Source: JAIPFM01 sp964494325 (GTDB lineage: Bacteria > Planctomycetota > Phycisphaerae > Sedimentisphaerales > Anaerobacaceae). Taken from it: a DNA stretch of 64,000 nucleotides. Both the position numbers and the translations under genes were made by a program. The notes under the pieces were generated by a model. The model ran no database searches, was not told the origin of the DNA, and saw only the letters and a list, made by a program, of their open reading frames with translations. The stretch spans positions 1 through 64,000 of the forward strand of contig CAZBTJ010000005.1 in the NCBI GenBank assembly GCA_964494325.1, read 5' to 3'. How positions within the stretch are numbered: position 1 is the first letter of the stretch; each line of letters starts with the position of its first letter. This document shows, piece by piece, positions 17,117-25,836 of the stretch.

Positions 17117-17347
17117 TGGATCTCAGGGCTTATGGGACTTTAGCCCAATATCGGTGAGGAAGAGGTGAGATATTTGACTCACGTTCAAATTCGTTCCATT
17201 CATGAGAACAGAGTGTTGGAAACGGCTGAGGGCACATTAGATACTCTTTTCGAGTGGTTGCCGGGTGAAGAAGGGAGGGCTCAGACTACCTTAATTCACT
17301 CAAATCCGGACTACCGAAGCAGGTGCTTCAAGACGACAAAAAGATAA
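17117..17347 (+). pseudogene. Partial tandem duplicate of the epsI 3' end
   Basis: The frame reads ISGLMGL, a TAG stop at 17141, PNIGEEEVRYLTHVQIRS and later LDTLFEWLPGEEG. This lines up with GLMGRRPNIGGKEAKY and VDTLFEWFPNENG near the end of EpsI. A 13-bp direct repeat, GCTTCAAGACGAC, occurs at 17104-17116 and 17325-17337, i.e. just after each copy, so a unit of about 221 bp was duplicated and has since diverged. The stop codon and lack of a start indicate a non-functional remnant. A GTG at 17165 could in principle open a 60-residue peptide. Confidence 0.75.
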
Positions 17348-17424
17348 TACGGACATGTAGGACAAAGAAGTTGTGTCGCTATGGTCGTTTTTTCGGTCGC
17401 TTCGAAGGTGCAACCGACGGGGAC

Positions 17425-17472
17425 GGAGTCTAGACAGTCGCAGTATCAGGAGTCTAGACAGTCGCAGTATCA
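17425..17472. repeat. Perfect 24-bp tandem duplication
   Basis: Two identical adjacent 24-bp units beginning GGAGTCTAGACAGTCGCAG, at 17425-17448 and 17449-17472. They lie in the roughly 350-bp gap between the epsI remnant and the dehydrogenase gene, which holds no intact gene. Confidence 0.9.
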
Positions 17473-17582
17473 ACAGTGCGAAGAGTGAGAATTAGATGTG
17501 AAGAAGTCATCGACAATTCCAGCCGTTTGGAGTACGATTTGGGAGAATACCGTAACATTGTGGCGTCAGTCAACATTGTTCA

Positions 17583-17617
17583 ACAGACATCCTTCGTGTT
17601 TTACGAAGGTCGTCTGT
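17583..17617 (+). promoter_or_regulatory. Strong hairpin upstream of the first nucleotide-sugar dehydrogenase
   Basis: ACAGAC and GTCTGT form the outer stem, CCTTCGT and ACGAAGG the inner stem, with a two-base mismatch between them and a GTTTT loop. No T-tract follows, so it is not a standard terminator. It lies about 80 bp before the start codon and could be a leader structure. Confidence 0.55.
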
Positions 17618-17697
17618 CACACAACAAAAGTGCTTGACCAAAATTCTGTGGTCTCATGTACCGCAATTATCGAACGTGTCTTAGCGAGAAAAAGAGT

Positions 17698-18999
17698 ATG
17701 AAAGAAAAGAGTAGATGCAATATGACAGTCGGCATTGTCGGGCTTGGTTACGTAGGTTTGCCATTGGCCAGGGAGTTTTACAATGGCGGGGCTTCTGTCC
17801 TGGGCTTTGATATAAACTCTGCGTCGGTCAAAATGATAAACCAAGGCAAAAGCCCCATTAAGCACATTCAGGGCAAATTAATAGCCAGTATGGCGAAGTC
17901 TGACCGGTTTGAGGCCACAGGGGATATGTCTCGCTTGTCAGAGCCAGATGCCATCCTGATTGCAGTACCAACGCCATTGACTGAAAATCGTGAGCCTGAC
18001 ATGACCTATGTCGTGGCTACTTGTGAAGCCATTTCGCAATTTCTGCGCAAAGGTCAGCTTGTGGTGTTGGAGAGCACCACATATCCAGGTACCACTCGGG
18101 AGTTAATGCTCCCAATTCTTGAACGCTCTGGTTTAAAAGCAGGCAGAGATTTCTATCTGGCCTATTCTCCTGAGCGAGAAGATCCCGGTAACAAGGACTT
18201 TAGCACAGCGACCATTCCCAAGGTTGTAGGGGGCTTTGACAAAGCCAGTCTCAAGAAGGCCATAGAAGTCTATGAGGTTGCAATAGAGACCCTGGTGCCG
18301 GTGTCATCTTGCGAAATTGCTGAAGCGGCAAAAATTTTGGAGAACACGTATCGTTGTATCAACATTGCCATGGTCAACGAATTAAAAATGCTCTTTGACC
18401 GCATGGATATTGACGTGTGGGAAGTGATCCGGGCTGCCAGTACGAAACCCTTTGGCTACAATGCTTTCTATCCTGGTCCAGGTCTGGGCGGACATTGTAT
18501 CCCCATTGATCCATTCTATCTGACATGGAAAGCTCGCCAATATGGTCTGGCGACTCGGTTCATTGAATTGGCCGGAGAGATTAATACTGACATGCCGCAT
18601 TTTGTGGTTGAAAAGGTGATGGACGCATTGAACGACAAGCGAAAGAGCCTTAACGGAGCCAAGATTCTGGTTCTCGGTCTGGCCTATAAACCTGATATAG
18701 ATGATGTTCGAGAATCTCCGTCACTTGAGCTGATTGAACTGCTTCAAAAAAAGGGCGCGAAGGTGGATTACAATGACCCCTATTTGCCGCAGACCCATAA
18801 GCAGCGTGACTATGATCTCAACATGAAGAGCAAGAAACTCACAGAGAAAACGATGCAGAAGTATGACCTGGTTATCATTGCCACGAATCACAGTGACTAT
18901 GATTATGACTGGATTGTCAAGCATGCCAAGTTGGTTATTGATACACGCAATGCCACATCCAATGTTAAGCAGGGCCGAAGAAAGATTGTAAAGGCCTAG
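17698..18999 (+). CDS. UDP-N-acetyl-sugar 6-dehydrogenase (WbpA/WecC family)
   Basis: About 433 residues from the ATG at 17698; the start is uncertain, with in-frame ATGs at 17656 and 17722. The NAD site GIVGLGYVGLPLA opens the protein, SPEREDPGN marks the UDP-sugar dehydrogenase core, and the catalytic Cys lies in GPGLGGHCIPIDP. The C-terminal UDP-binding domain begins near ILVLGLAYKPDIDD. The enzyme oxidises the C6 hydroxyl of a UDP-HexNAc to a uronic acid in two NAD-dependent steps. SPERxDPGN and GGHCIPIDP are closer to the UDP-GlcNAc dehydrogenase branch than to the UDP-glucose branch. It supplies an amino-uronic acid to the polysaccharide. Confidence 0.9.
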   Translation: MKEKSRCNMTVGIVGLGYVGLPLAREFYNGGASVLGFDINSASVKMINQGKSPIKHIQGKLIASMAKSDRFEATGDMSRLSEPDAILIAVPTPLTENREPDMTYVVATCEAISQFLRKGQLVVLESTTYPGTTRELMLPILERSGLKAGRDFYLAYSPEREDPGNKDFSTATIPKVVGGFDKASLKKAIEVYEVAIETLVPVSSCEIAEAAKILENTYRCINIAMVNELKMLFDRMDIDVWEVIRAASTKPFGYNAFYPGPGLGGHCIPIDPFYLTWKARQYGLATRFIELAGEINTDMPHFVVEKVMDALNDKRKSLNGAKILVLGLAYKPDIDDVRESPSLELIELLQKKGAKVDYNDPYLPQTHKQRDYDLNMKSKKLTEKTMQKYDLVIIATNHSDYDYDWIVKHAKLVIDTRNATSNVKQGRRKIVKA

Positions 19000-19089
19000 C
19001 TGATCCCTCATGACATTGAATGTGTGAGGCATGAAGGTTCAATATTGGTGGGTCATTCTGAAACCGTCTATCAAAAGAGGATAACAATC

Positions 19090-20418
19090 ATGAAAGTATG
19101 TGTTGTTGGTGTGGGCTATGTTGGACTCGTAACTGCGGCTTGCCTGGCAGAGGCCGGCAATCACGTGGTTTGTGTGGATACTGATGAACGTAAAGTTAAA
19201 GGGCTAAAAAATGGTGTCATTCCTATTTACGAACCAGGATTGACGGAAATTGTCCGGCACAATATCAAACTCAAGCGATTGACTTTTACGACAGATCTTA
19301 ACAGTGGCGTGGAGCAGGCTCTGATCGTTTTTCTGGCCGTGGGGACTCCCTCTGCACCGGATGGCTCTGCGGATATTTCTGCTGTCAAGAGTGTCGTTGC
19401 CGATGTGGCCGATTGTATGAGTGACTACCGAATCATTGTCACCAAGAGTACGGTTCCAATTGGCACCTGTCAGGTGGTGAGTGACATTATAACGTCCCGT
19501 ACAGAAATCCCATTTGATTATGTTAGCAATCCGGAATTTCTCAAGGAAGGTGCGGCCGTCGAAGACTTCACGAGTCCGGACCGCATTATCATTGGCACGA
19601 ACAATCCTGCGGTGCGAGAAATTATGAAGCAGTTGTACGGTCCCTTTATGCGTCGCAACAATCGTATTCTTTTTATGGATCCGATCTCAGCCGAGATGAG
19701 CAAGTACGCAGCCAATACGATGCTGGCGACTCGTATCTCGTTTATGAATGAAATTGGGGCACTTTGTGATGCCGTTGGTGCAGATGTCGAAATGGTGCGA
19801 CGGGGTTTGGGCAGTGATTCACGTATCGGGGGATCCTTTTTATTCCCAGGCGTCGGCTATGGCGGGAGTTGTTTTCCCAAGGATGTCCGTGCGATTATTC
19901 ACACGGGTCAGGAAAACGGTATTGACATGAACATTGCCAAGGCGGTTACCTCTGCCAATCAAACTCAGCATGATCGTTTTTCGCAGCGTATACTGAATCA
20001 GTTTTCAGGTCAAGAACAGGACATCGTGTTGGCTGTATGGGGATTGGCTTTTAAAGCCAAGACGGACGACATTAGAGAAGCCCCGGCCATTTATTGCATC
20101 GAGAAGTTTTTGTCAGCCGGTATGCGTATACGGGCCTATGACCCGGAGGCTGGAGCGATCACTCAGCAGCAGTTTGGAGATCGAATCGAAATCGTAGAAA
20201 ACGGATATGACGCGTTGGACGCCGCAGATGCTCTGGTCATTTTCACCGATTGGCAGGAATTCAGAAACCCAGATCTGGAGATCATTTCAGAGAAGCTCAA
20301 GAAACCATTGATTTTTGACGGACGTAATCTCTACGATCTGACCATGATGCGAAAGGCCGGCTTTGAATATCATAGCATAGGACGTCCGTGTGTGATGCCT
20401 GCTGGAGTGGTGGTGTAG
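19090..20418 (+). CDS. ugd: UDP-glucose 6-dehydrogenase
   Basis: 442 residues from the ATG at 19090, which follows AGAGGATAAC; an upstream in-frame start at 19024 is less likely. The NAD site reads VVGVGYVGLVTAACLAE, the family motif NPEFLKEGAAVEDF is present, and the catalytic Cys lies in GVGYGGSCFPKDV. It makes UDP-glucuronate from UDP-glucose. It follows the HexNAc dehydrogenase by 90 bp, so the locus encodes two distinct uronic-acid-forming dehydrogenases, which predicts an acidic polymer. Confidence 0.95.
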   Translation: MKVCVVGVGYVGLVTAACLAEAGNHVVCVDTDERKVKGLKNGVIPIYEPGLTEIVRHNIKLKRLTFTTDLNSGVEQALIVFLAVGTPSAPDGSADISAVKSVVADVADCMSDYRIIVTKSTVPIGTCQVVSDIITSRTEIPFDYVSNPEFLKEGAAVEDFTSPDRIIIGTNNPAVREIMKQLYGPFMRRNNRILFMDPISAEMSKYAANTMLATRISFMNEIGALCDAVGADVEMVRRGLGSDSRIGGSFLFPGVGYGGSCFPKDVRAIIHTGQENGIDMNIAKAVTSANQTQHDRFSQRILNQFSGQEQDIVLAVWGLAFKAKTDDIREAPAIYCIEKFLSAGMRIRAYDPEAGAITQQQFGDRIEIVENGYDALDAADALVIFTDWQEFRNPDLEIISEKLKKPLIFDGRNLYDLTMMRKAGFEYHSIGRPCVMPAGVVV

Positions 20419-20715
20419 GCGTCCCGTACGCCCCGAAGTCTCTTTGGCTATGAGTACGATCAAAGATCATGGTGGAATATCTCGTTATTTCTCCTGCTTC
20501 TTAGCCTGTGGTTTACTTCTGCGGCGGAGGCCACGGCCTTCTATCTAAATCCACAAACAGGGTCGAACGTCAACACCGGTATCTCTGAAGACACTCCATG
20601 GCGTGACATGGAACCCACCTGGGACCGTACGGAGCTTGGAGACAGACTTTATATCCGTAACATGGCCATATCGACACGAAATCAACAAGAAAATCGTCAT
20701 ATTTTAGCCAAGTGA
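20419..20715 (+). pseudogene. Truncated 5' remnant of a secreted protein gene
   Basis: The frame of ugd continues open after its stop for 98 codons. It contains a signal-peptide-like stretch (WWNISLFLLLLSLWFTSAAEA) and then AFYLNPQTGSNVNTGISED. That second element resembles the start of right-handed beta-helix or polysaccharide-lyase-like exported proteins (a YYVDP-type strand, then an SND-G-S-TPW element). No ATG or GTG precedes the signal region, and the frame ends at TGA within a hairpin, so this is probably a leftover of a larger gene. The family guess is weak. Confidence 0.4.
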
Positions 20716-20743
20716 ACCACTTTTGAAAAGTGCTTCACTTGGC
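20707..20743. terminator. Long perfect-arm hairpin after the remnant
   Basis: GCCAAGTGAA pairs with TTCACTTGGC, and inside CACTTTT pairs with AAAAGTG around a single G, with one C-C mismatch between stems. No T-tract follows, so classic intrinsic termination is doubtful. It could be a processing site, a transcription pause or a mobile-element end. Confidence 0.5.
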
Positions 20744-20772
20744 CAATAGTGTTTCAGAGAATTTGAGTCAAG

Positions 20773-22323
20773 ATGAACCCGTCAACAAACACAACAGCGC
20801 AAGCAGATCCACCGGAAACGACAGCGACAAAGGCGAATGACGAAGAAAATCCCTTTTGTACCCGTTATTTGGTTTCGGATTTAAAAGTTCGTTCTGTAAG
20901 AGGCGGGGCCGTGACATCTTTGTCTTATGCCTGTCGCTTTGTCATACGTATGGGCGTGACCGCTGTGTTGGCCCGATTACTTTTGCCCGGCGATTATGGT
21001 CTTATTGCGATGGTTACATCCATCACTAATCTTGCACTTATGTTTCATGACCTTGGATTGTCTACGGCAACTGTCCAAAAGCCTGATATCACTCACGAGC
21101 AGGTCAGCACTCTTTTCTGGATCAATGTGGCACTGGGCATTGTGATTGCTATTATTGTGTCGATTTCCGCCCCTGCTGTGGCATGGTTTTATAATGAGCC
21201 GCGTCTCAAGTTAATCACGGTGGCTTTGGCCGTTCCCTTTGTTTTTGGCGGTTTGGCGGTGCAGCATCAAGCGTTGTTGAGACGTCATATGAAGTTTGTA
21301 CCTGCTGGACTGGTCATCATTGCAGCCAGTGCACTGGGTGGTTTGGCGGCAATTATTTCATGGGCACTTGGTGCCGGATATTGGGCGCTGGTGATCATGA
21401 ATATTGTGGTATCAGCGTCTACAGCCGTTGGTATGTGGATCGCATTTCCTTGGTGCCCGGGATTCCCAAAGAAACATATTGAGATCGGCGGTATGCTGAA
21501 GTTCGGTGGTAATGTCACCGGTTTTTCAATCGCAAGCTATTTTTCTCGTAATATTGACAAGGTCTTGATCGGTCGTTTTGTGGGTTCTTTCACGCTCGGT
21601 CTATACAGCCGAGCCTATCAGATCTTGATGATGCCAATCAATCAGATTAGAACCCCCCTTAATAGTGTGGCACTACCCGCGTTGAGTGCTTTGCAGAATG
21701 ACCCAGAGAGGTTCAGGCGTTATCATGCGAAATTGGCTTCTTTTGTGGCAGTGACGAGTATGCCACTTATGGTGTTAATGGCGATTTGTTCGAATAATGT
21801 TGTGGCTTTGTTGTTGGGTGGAGGATGGTCGGGGGCCAACCGTATTTTTCTTGCCATGGCCATTGCGGGTATCATTCAGCCTGTGTCGGGCACGAGAGGT
21901 GTCGTCATGTTGGCGTCAGGTCAGTCGGGACGGTACCTTAGATGGGGACTGTTTCAAAGCGTGACCACCGTTGTCTCATTTGTGATAGGATTAAATTGGG
22001 GTGCATTGGGAGTGGCGATAGCGTATGCCTGTTATAATTATCTCATTTTTTTTCCGGCGGCATGGTATTGTTTTCGACAGTCGCCGGTGTCGATGAAGAG
22101 TTTTGCCCAGAGCCTATGGCGTCCCTTGACTGCCAGTCTTTGCATGGGCGGCGTCGTGTTTTACATCCACATGCTGCTACGCCACCAGATGGATGTGGTA
22201 CAGCTTGGTCTTTGTGGCGTTGCAGGCGTCTGCATCTTTTTAGTGTTTTGCCGTCTGCTGCCGGGAGGCAAGGCATGGTTTGTTGAGATGCGTGGCTATC
22301 TGGCACTCATTGTCAAGCGGTAA
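20773..22323 (+). CDS. Polysaccharide flippase (Wzx, lipopolysaccharide-exporter type)
   Basis: 516 residues with about 12-14 hydrophobic segments starting near residue 60. The opening VRGGAVTSLSYACRFVIRMGVTAVLARLL region and the LLPGDYGLIAM element are characteristic of the WzxC/MATE-like flippases of exopolysaccharide loci. The protein would move undecaprenyl-linked repeat units across the inner membrane. Together with the Wzy-like, Wzc-like and priming transferase genes it completes a Wzy-dependent pathway. There is no recognisable strong ribosome binding site beyond GAGTCA near the ATG. Confidence 0.88.
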   Translation: MNPSTNTTAQADPPETTATKANDEENPFCTRYLVSDLKVRSVRGGAVTSLSYACRFVIRMGVTAVLARLLLPGDYGLIAMVTSITNLALMFHDLGLSTATVQKPDITHEQVSTLFWINVALGIVIAIIVSISAPAVAWFYNEPRLKLITVALAVPFVFGGLAVQHQALLRRHMKFVPAGLVIIAASALGGLAAIISWALGAGYWALVIMNIVVSASTAVGMWIAFPWCPGFPKKHIEIGGMLKFGGNVTGFSIASYFSRNIDKVLIGRFVGSFTLGLYSRAYQILMMPINQIRTPLNSVALPALSALQNDPERFRRYHAKLASFVAVTSMPLMVLMAICSNNVVALLLGGGWSGANRIFLAMAIAGIIQPVSGTRGVVMLASGQSGRYLRWGLFQSVTTVVSFVIGLNWGALGVAIAYACYNYLIFFPAAWYCFRQSPVSMKSFAQSLWRPLTASLCMGGVVFYIHMLLRHQMDVVQLGLCGVAGVCIFLVFCRLLPGGKAWFVEMRGYLALIVKR

Positions 22324-22367
22324 GGCCGATCGGTTTTGAGATATTACTCGTTTTAACTCGAGGCATT

Positions 22368-23699
22368 ATGAAGCAAATTGTGACGAAAATAAGTAGGGTG
22401 TCCTCTGGTATATACCTGCAAGCCAAGCAAGGCTTGCGATCTGCAGCCAAAGGCATGGCACGAATACTCTTTGCCGTGATGAAAAGGGTGGGTTACACAC
22501 CCGCATGGCTCATCAATATGTTGCCGCGTCCCAAGTCTGTACGCAGGTATGTGAAACCTTGTTTTCGTCGGGACGAATTCTTTGATATTCTAAGTAGACG
22601 AGGCGTACGCTATGTGATCCTACGCTGGTTTGATGATCTGCCGGAGTGGCCCGACCACGAAGATATGGATTTGTTGGTCCATGACGAGGATCTGGCCAGA
22701 ATTTCAGATTTGTTTACTTACTACACCCAGGGCATGCCTTGTGATATATACTCTGTGACTGCGATCAATGATTGGAATGGCATCCCATATTACCCACCGT
22801 CGTTTGCCATCCAATTATTGGATGAGAAAGTGACCTGGCAGGAAAGATATTGCATACCAAGTGAAAAAAATCTCCTGATGAGCCTTGCTTATCATGTGGT
22901 GTTTCACAAGGCAGAACAGTCAGGATTTGCCCTGTCTGGCAGTCAGGTGATCTCAACTGATCCCGATGTACAGCGTTATTTCGATGTGTTTAATAGGCTG
23001 TCTGAGGTCCTTGGTATTGATTTTGAACTGAGTCTGAGCGGTCTGTATGAGCTCTTGGAAGACCACGGCGGGATTCCTCCCCTTGGGACATTCAGGAAGT
23101 TGGCACTTCGGAGTGAATGGCTCAAAAGAGTTCTGGTTCAGAGAGACAGGCAACCGGCGCAAAAGGGCGAACTCATTGTGTATACCCTTCGCGAGTGGGC
23201 CCTGAAGAACGGGCTGGTCGAATTCATCACAAGGGCCCTGGTGGACAAAGTTGACTCTTACGAGATCCTTGAGGTCAAGACTCTGAATAGGCAGCAAAAG
23301 GACTTGGCCAGTGAAAAAATACGAGGTGGTACCTGGGGATATGGGCATTACCCTGTGAACGGTGGTACACCTGCCATGTTTGTGGTGGTGTTTGACTATG
23401 CCCCTGCTGTGATGCCTGAATCGCACAAAGAAGAGTTTCCTTTTATAAAAAATGGTCATTTCATGGTGAAAGCTGAGATTCGAAATGAGATTAACAGCCA
23501 TTATCCAAAAAGCCAGTGGGTCAATTGCATTCACAGCAGTGATGACGAGATTGAAGCCTGGGAAGACCTCAGGTCTATTGGGTGTTCTACGCTCGTCCAA
23601 ACCGTTCAGAATAAACTCCTGTCTTTACGCCAAGAAGCAAGCCTTCCCTATGCCCATGAATCTCATGAAATACAAACTCACACTGCCTCAACGCCTTGA
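22368..23699 (+). CDS. Nucleotidyltransferase-fold protein of unknown function
   Basis: 443 residues, no recognised named family. Near residues 85-110 it reads RYVILRWFDDLPEWPDHEDMDLLVHDED, which resembles the DxD active-site strand of minimal nucleotidyltransferases. A later stretch reads FIKNGHFMVKAEIRNEI and then CIHSSDDEIEAWEDL, reminiscent of the His-x-Ser-Asp element of nucleoside diphosphate kinases, though the rest of that fold is not evident. It overlaps the next gene, a small kinase-like protein, by 50 bp, which suggests they work as a pair in tailoring the polysaccharide or its lipid carrier. This role is inference. Confidence 0.7.
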   Translation: MKQIVTKISRVSSGIYLQAKQGLRSAAKGMARILFAVMKRVGYTPAWLINMLPRPKSVRRYVKPCFRRDEFFDILSRRGVRYVILRWFDDLPEWPDHEDMDLLVHDEDLARISDLFTYYTQGMPCDIYSVTAINDWNGIPYYPPSFAIQLLDEKVTWQERYCIPSEKNLLMSLAYHVVFHKAEQSGFALSGSQVISTDPDVQRYFDVFNRLSEVLGIDFELSLSGLYELLEDHGGIPPLGTFRKLALRSEWLKRVLVQRDRQPAQKGELIVYTLREWALKNGLVEFITRALVDKVDSYEILEVKTLNRQQKDLASEKIRGGTWGYGHYPVNGGTPAMFVVVFDYAPAVMPESHKEEFPFIKNGHFMVKAEIRNEINSHYPKSQWVNCIHSSDDEIEAWEDLRSIGCSTLVQTVQNKLLSLRQEASLPYAHESHEIQTHTASTP

Positions 23700-24372
23700 A
23701 CCTATTCGCCAGTGGCTCAGGGCCCACAGTGTTCGACGGGTGCTTCTAGGGCATACTCCCCGTGTGATTTACATCGGCAATCGTGGGCACTGCAAGGCTT
23801 GTTACGTGCTGGGCCAGGCGTGTATCAGAAAGAGATTTCAAAAAACCGCTGTGGGCAAAAAGTGCTTTGAGCGAGAAACGATGGCTCGACAGATGTTTTC
23901 TCAGAGAACATGGATTTCTCCAATTATCAAGAAAGGTCCACACTGGCTTGCCATACCCGAATATCCGATGACAACCCGGTTGGACCAGGCTGCCAAGGCC
24001 ATGACACCTCAGACGCGTTTGCGCGTGGCGGTGCGTGCATTGAGTGCATTGTCTGACCTTCATTCTGAGGGGTATGCGCATCAGGATTTTCATGCCAAAA
24101 ATGTATTCTGGGTGGATGACGATTTGGTAGTGATTGATTTTGAAGAGATGGTGCCCTATCCTGAGGCGTCGCGGCCCTCCTTTTCAGAATGCTATGATAT
24201 CACCGGGCAGGGGCTCGAAAGTCCTGGAGGTACGCGGAATATGTGCTATACCTCTGACCATGAATTGTCACTTCAGAATGTTCTCGGTATTTCCATTGGT
24301 GAGGCCATGAATGCGTTTAATGCACAGTGTCTTGTGGGACCACACTACGCCACAACAGCGCATGACGCATAG
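23650..24372 (+). CDS. Small lipopolysaccharide-kinase-like protein
   Basis: About 240 residues from the ATG at 23650. The kinase catalytic loop HQDFHAKNVFW is followed by VVIDFEEM, giving the HxDxxxxN and DFE elements of the Kdo/WaaP and RIO-like sugar kinases. An N-terminal ATP-binding lysine is plausible in the GQACIRKRFQKT region. Such kinases phosphorylate sugars of lipopolysaccharide cores. An open frame reaches back to 23485, but the downstream start is preferred because the extension lies inside the preceding gene. It may phosphorylate a glycan residue of this locus; the acceptor is unknown. Confidence 0.75.
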   Translation: MPMNLMKYKLTLPQRLEPIRQWLRAHSVRRVLLGHTPRVIYIGNRGHCKACYVLGQACIRKRFQKTAVGKKCFERETMARQMFSQRTWISPIIKKGPHWLAIPEYPMTTRLDQAAKAMTPQTRLRVAVRALSALSDLHSEGYAHQDFHAKNVFWVDDDLVVIDFEEMVPYPEASRPSFSECYDITGQGLESPGGTRNMCYTSDHELSLQNVLGISIGEAMNAFNAQCLVGPHYATTAHDA

Positions 24373-24403
24373 GGCTCTGCCATGCGTAGGATCGCATCAT
24401 ATC

Positions 24404-25228
24404 ATGAATCAAACCATTGACGTCTTGATGATTACCTATAACCGACCTGAATATACACGTTTGTCGTTGGCCAGGTTGCTGGAGACCAGTGATCAGGACG
24501 TGCGTGTGTGGATTTGGCAGAATGGCTCTCATCAAGAGACCCTGGACGTGGTACGCGGTTTTCTTGACCATGAGCGTGTGTACCAGTTTCATCACAGCCC
24601 GGAAAACAAAAAACTCACTGAGCCCACCAATTGGCTGTGGAGCCAATCCACAGGAGACCTCCTGGCCAAGGTGGACGATGATTGTCTCATGCCCGATCAG
24701 TGGGCCAGTACGCTCAGGCAGGCTCACAAGGACGTACCTCAATTTGGCGTTATCAGTTGCTGGCTCTTTATGGAAGAGGATTTTATGCCAGAGGTGGCCA
24801 GCCAAAAGATCCGAGAGTTCGTAGGTGGGCACAAGATCCTGCAGAACTGTTGGGTAGGTGGGTCCGGGTATGTTATGAAGCGAGCGTGTGTGACACAAAT
24901 GGGTTTGCTCAACGCGGGCCAGTCGTTCACGGATTATTGTATCCGTCTGGCTGCCAGAGGGTGGCACGTGGGTTGGTATTATCCTTTTTTGTTTCAGGAA
25001 CACATGGATGATCCTAGGTCTGAGCACACACTCCTGAAGACGGACGCGGACTTGCTGAAATACTCGCCACTGACGGCGAAGAACTTTGCCTGTGCGTCAC
25101 TGGAAGACTGGATTATATTTCTGAACGCTGAAGCCAGACGCTGTCAGTCTGCCAGTTTGGATACAAAGCAATACATCGGTTGGCGAAGCAAGGTGACGCG
25201 ATGGATCAAGAGACGGTTTCAGGGGTAG
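24404..25228 (+). CDS. Glycosyltransferase family 2 (GT-A)
   Basis: 274 residues from the ATG at 24404. The GT-A fold opens with VLMITYNRPEYTRLSLARLL, and the nucleotide-metal motif is LLAKVDDDCLMPDQW near residue 90. A later GGSGYVMKR segment and the LLNAGQSFTDYCIRL region match acceptor-loop positions of GT2 enzymes. It adds one sugar to the lipid-linked repeat unit on the cytoplasmic face. Donor and acceptor are not predictable. It lies 31 bp after the kinase-like gene. Confidence 0.88.
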   Translation: MNQTIDVLMITYNRPEYTRLSLARLLETSDQDVRVWIWQNGSHQETLDVVRGFLDHERVYQFHHSPENKKLTEPTNWLWSQSTGDLLAKVDDDCLMPDQWASTLRQAHKDVPQFGVISCWLFMEEDFMPEVASQKIREFVGGHKILQNCWVGGSGYVMKRACVTQMGLLNAGQSFTDYCIRLAARGWHVGWYYPFLFQEHMDDPRSEHTLLKTDADLLKYSPLTAKNFACASLEDWIIFLNAEARRCQSASLDTKQYIGWRSKVTRWIKRRFQG

Positions 25229-25243
25229 GGATGTCTACGCATC

Positions 25244-25810
25244 ATGTGGAATTGGCTGAGAAGACAGTATTTTATAGGGATCACGCGTTTGAGGTGGGGC
25301 TGGCGATTGCAGGGTCTCGGCGAGAGAACAGTGATCAGGCAGCCTCTGTTGATCAATCGGGCCCAGAGTATTCTGATTGGGAGAAGGGTGTCACTTGCCA
25401 AGGGATGTGTGTTGGCCGATCTTTTGCCTGGGCAGGGGGATGTGCCCAAAATAGAAATCGGTGACGGTACGAGCTGTTTGTTTCGATTTCAGTGTAATGC
25501 TGCGGTTTCTGTCAAGATCGGTGCTGATGTGTTGATGGCGTCGAACGTGTTCATTACCGATTCGGATCATGTGCTGGAGCCTGCGGGATTGCCTGTGACA
25601 AGAAACAACAAGCTGATCAGCCGCGGTGTGACGATCGGTAACAACTGTTGGATTGGTCAAAATGCCGTGATACTCAAGGGTGTGGCCGTAGGTGACCATT
25701 GTATTGTTGGCGCCAACAGTGTGGTGACTAAGAGCTTTGAATCAAATTCAGTAATCGCAGGAAACCCTGCCAGGTTGATCAAGATGAATTGCCAGACCTC
25801 AAACGCTTAA
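25244..25810 (+). CDS. Hexapeptide-repeat acyltransferase (WcaF/NodL type)
   Basis: 188 residues. Left-handed beta-helix hexapeptides run through KIEIGDGTSC, VKIGADVLMASNVFI and VTIGNNCWIGQNAVILKGVAVGDHCIVGANSVV, and the end ESNSVIAGNPARLIK is the classic family terminus. The His of TDSDHV is at the expected catalytic position. Such enzymes transfer acetyl from acetyl-CoA to a sugar hydroxyl. Likely role: O-acetylation of the polymer repeat unit. The gene is 15 bp from the glycosyltransferase before it. Confidence 0.9.
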   Translation: MWNWLRRQYFIGITRLRWGWRLQGLGERTVIRQPLLINRAQSILIGRRVSLAKGCVLADLLPGQGDVPKIEIGDGTSCLFRFQCNAAVSVKIGADVLMASNVFITDSDHVLEPAGLPVTRNNKLISRGVTIGNNCWIGQNAVILKGVAVGDHCIVGANSVVTKSFESNSVIAGNPARLIKMNCQTSNA

Positions 25811-25836
25811 ACGGATAGATTTCTCCACCGGGGACT

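Noticed and set aside
20707..20743. Intrinsic terminator
   Set aside because: The stem is strong but no T-tract follows on either strand, so I do not treat it as a normal terminator despite listing the hairpin.
22953..23600. A 215-codon minus-strand frame opposite the NTase-like gene
   Set aside because: The plus-strand frame is longer, fits the operon direction and has conserved-looking motifs; the antisense frame has none.
24317..25027. A 236-codon minus-strand frame opposite a glycosyltransferase gene
   Set aside because: The plus-strand frame has GT2 motifs and operon context; the antisense frame looks like a shadow.
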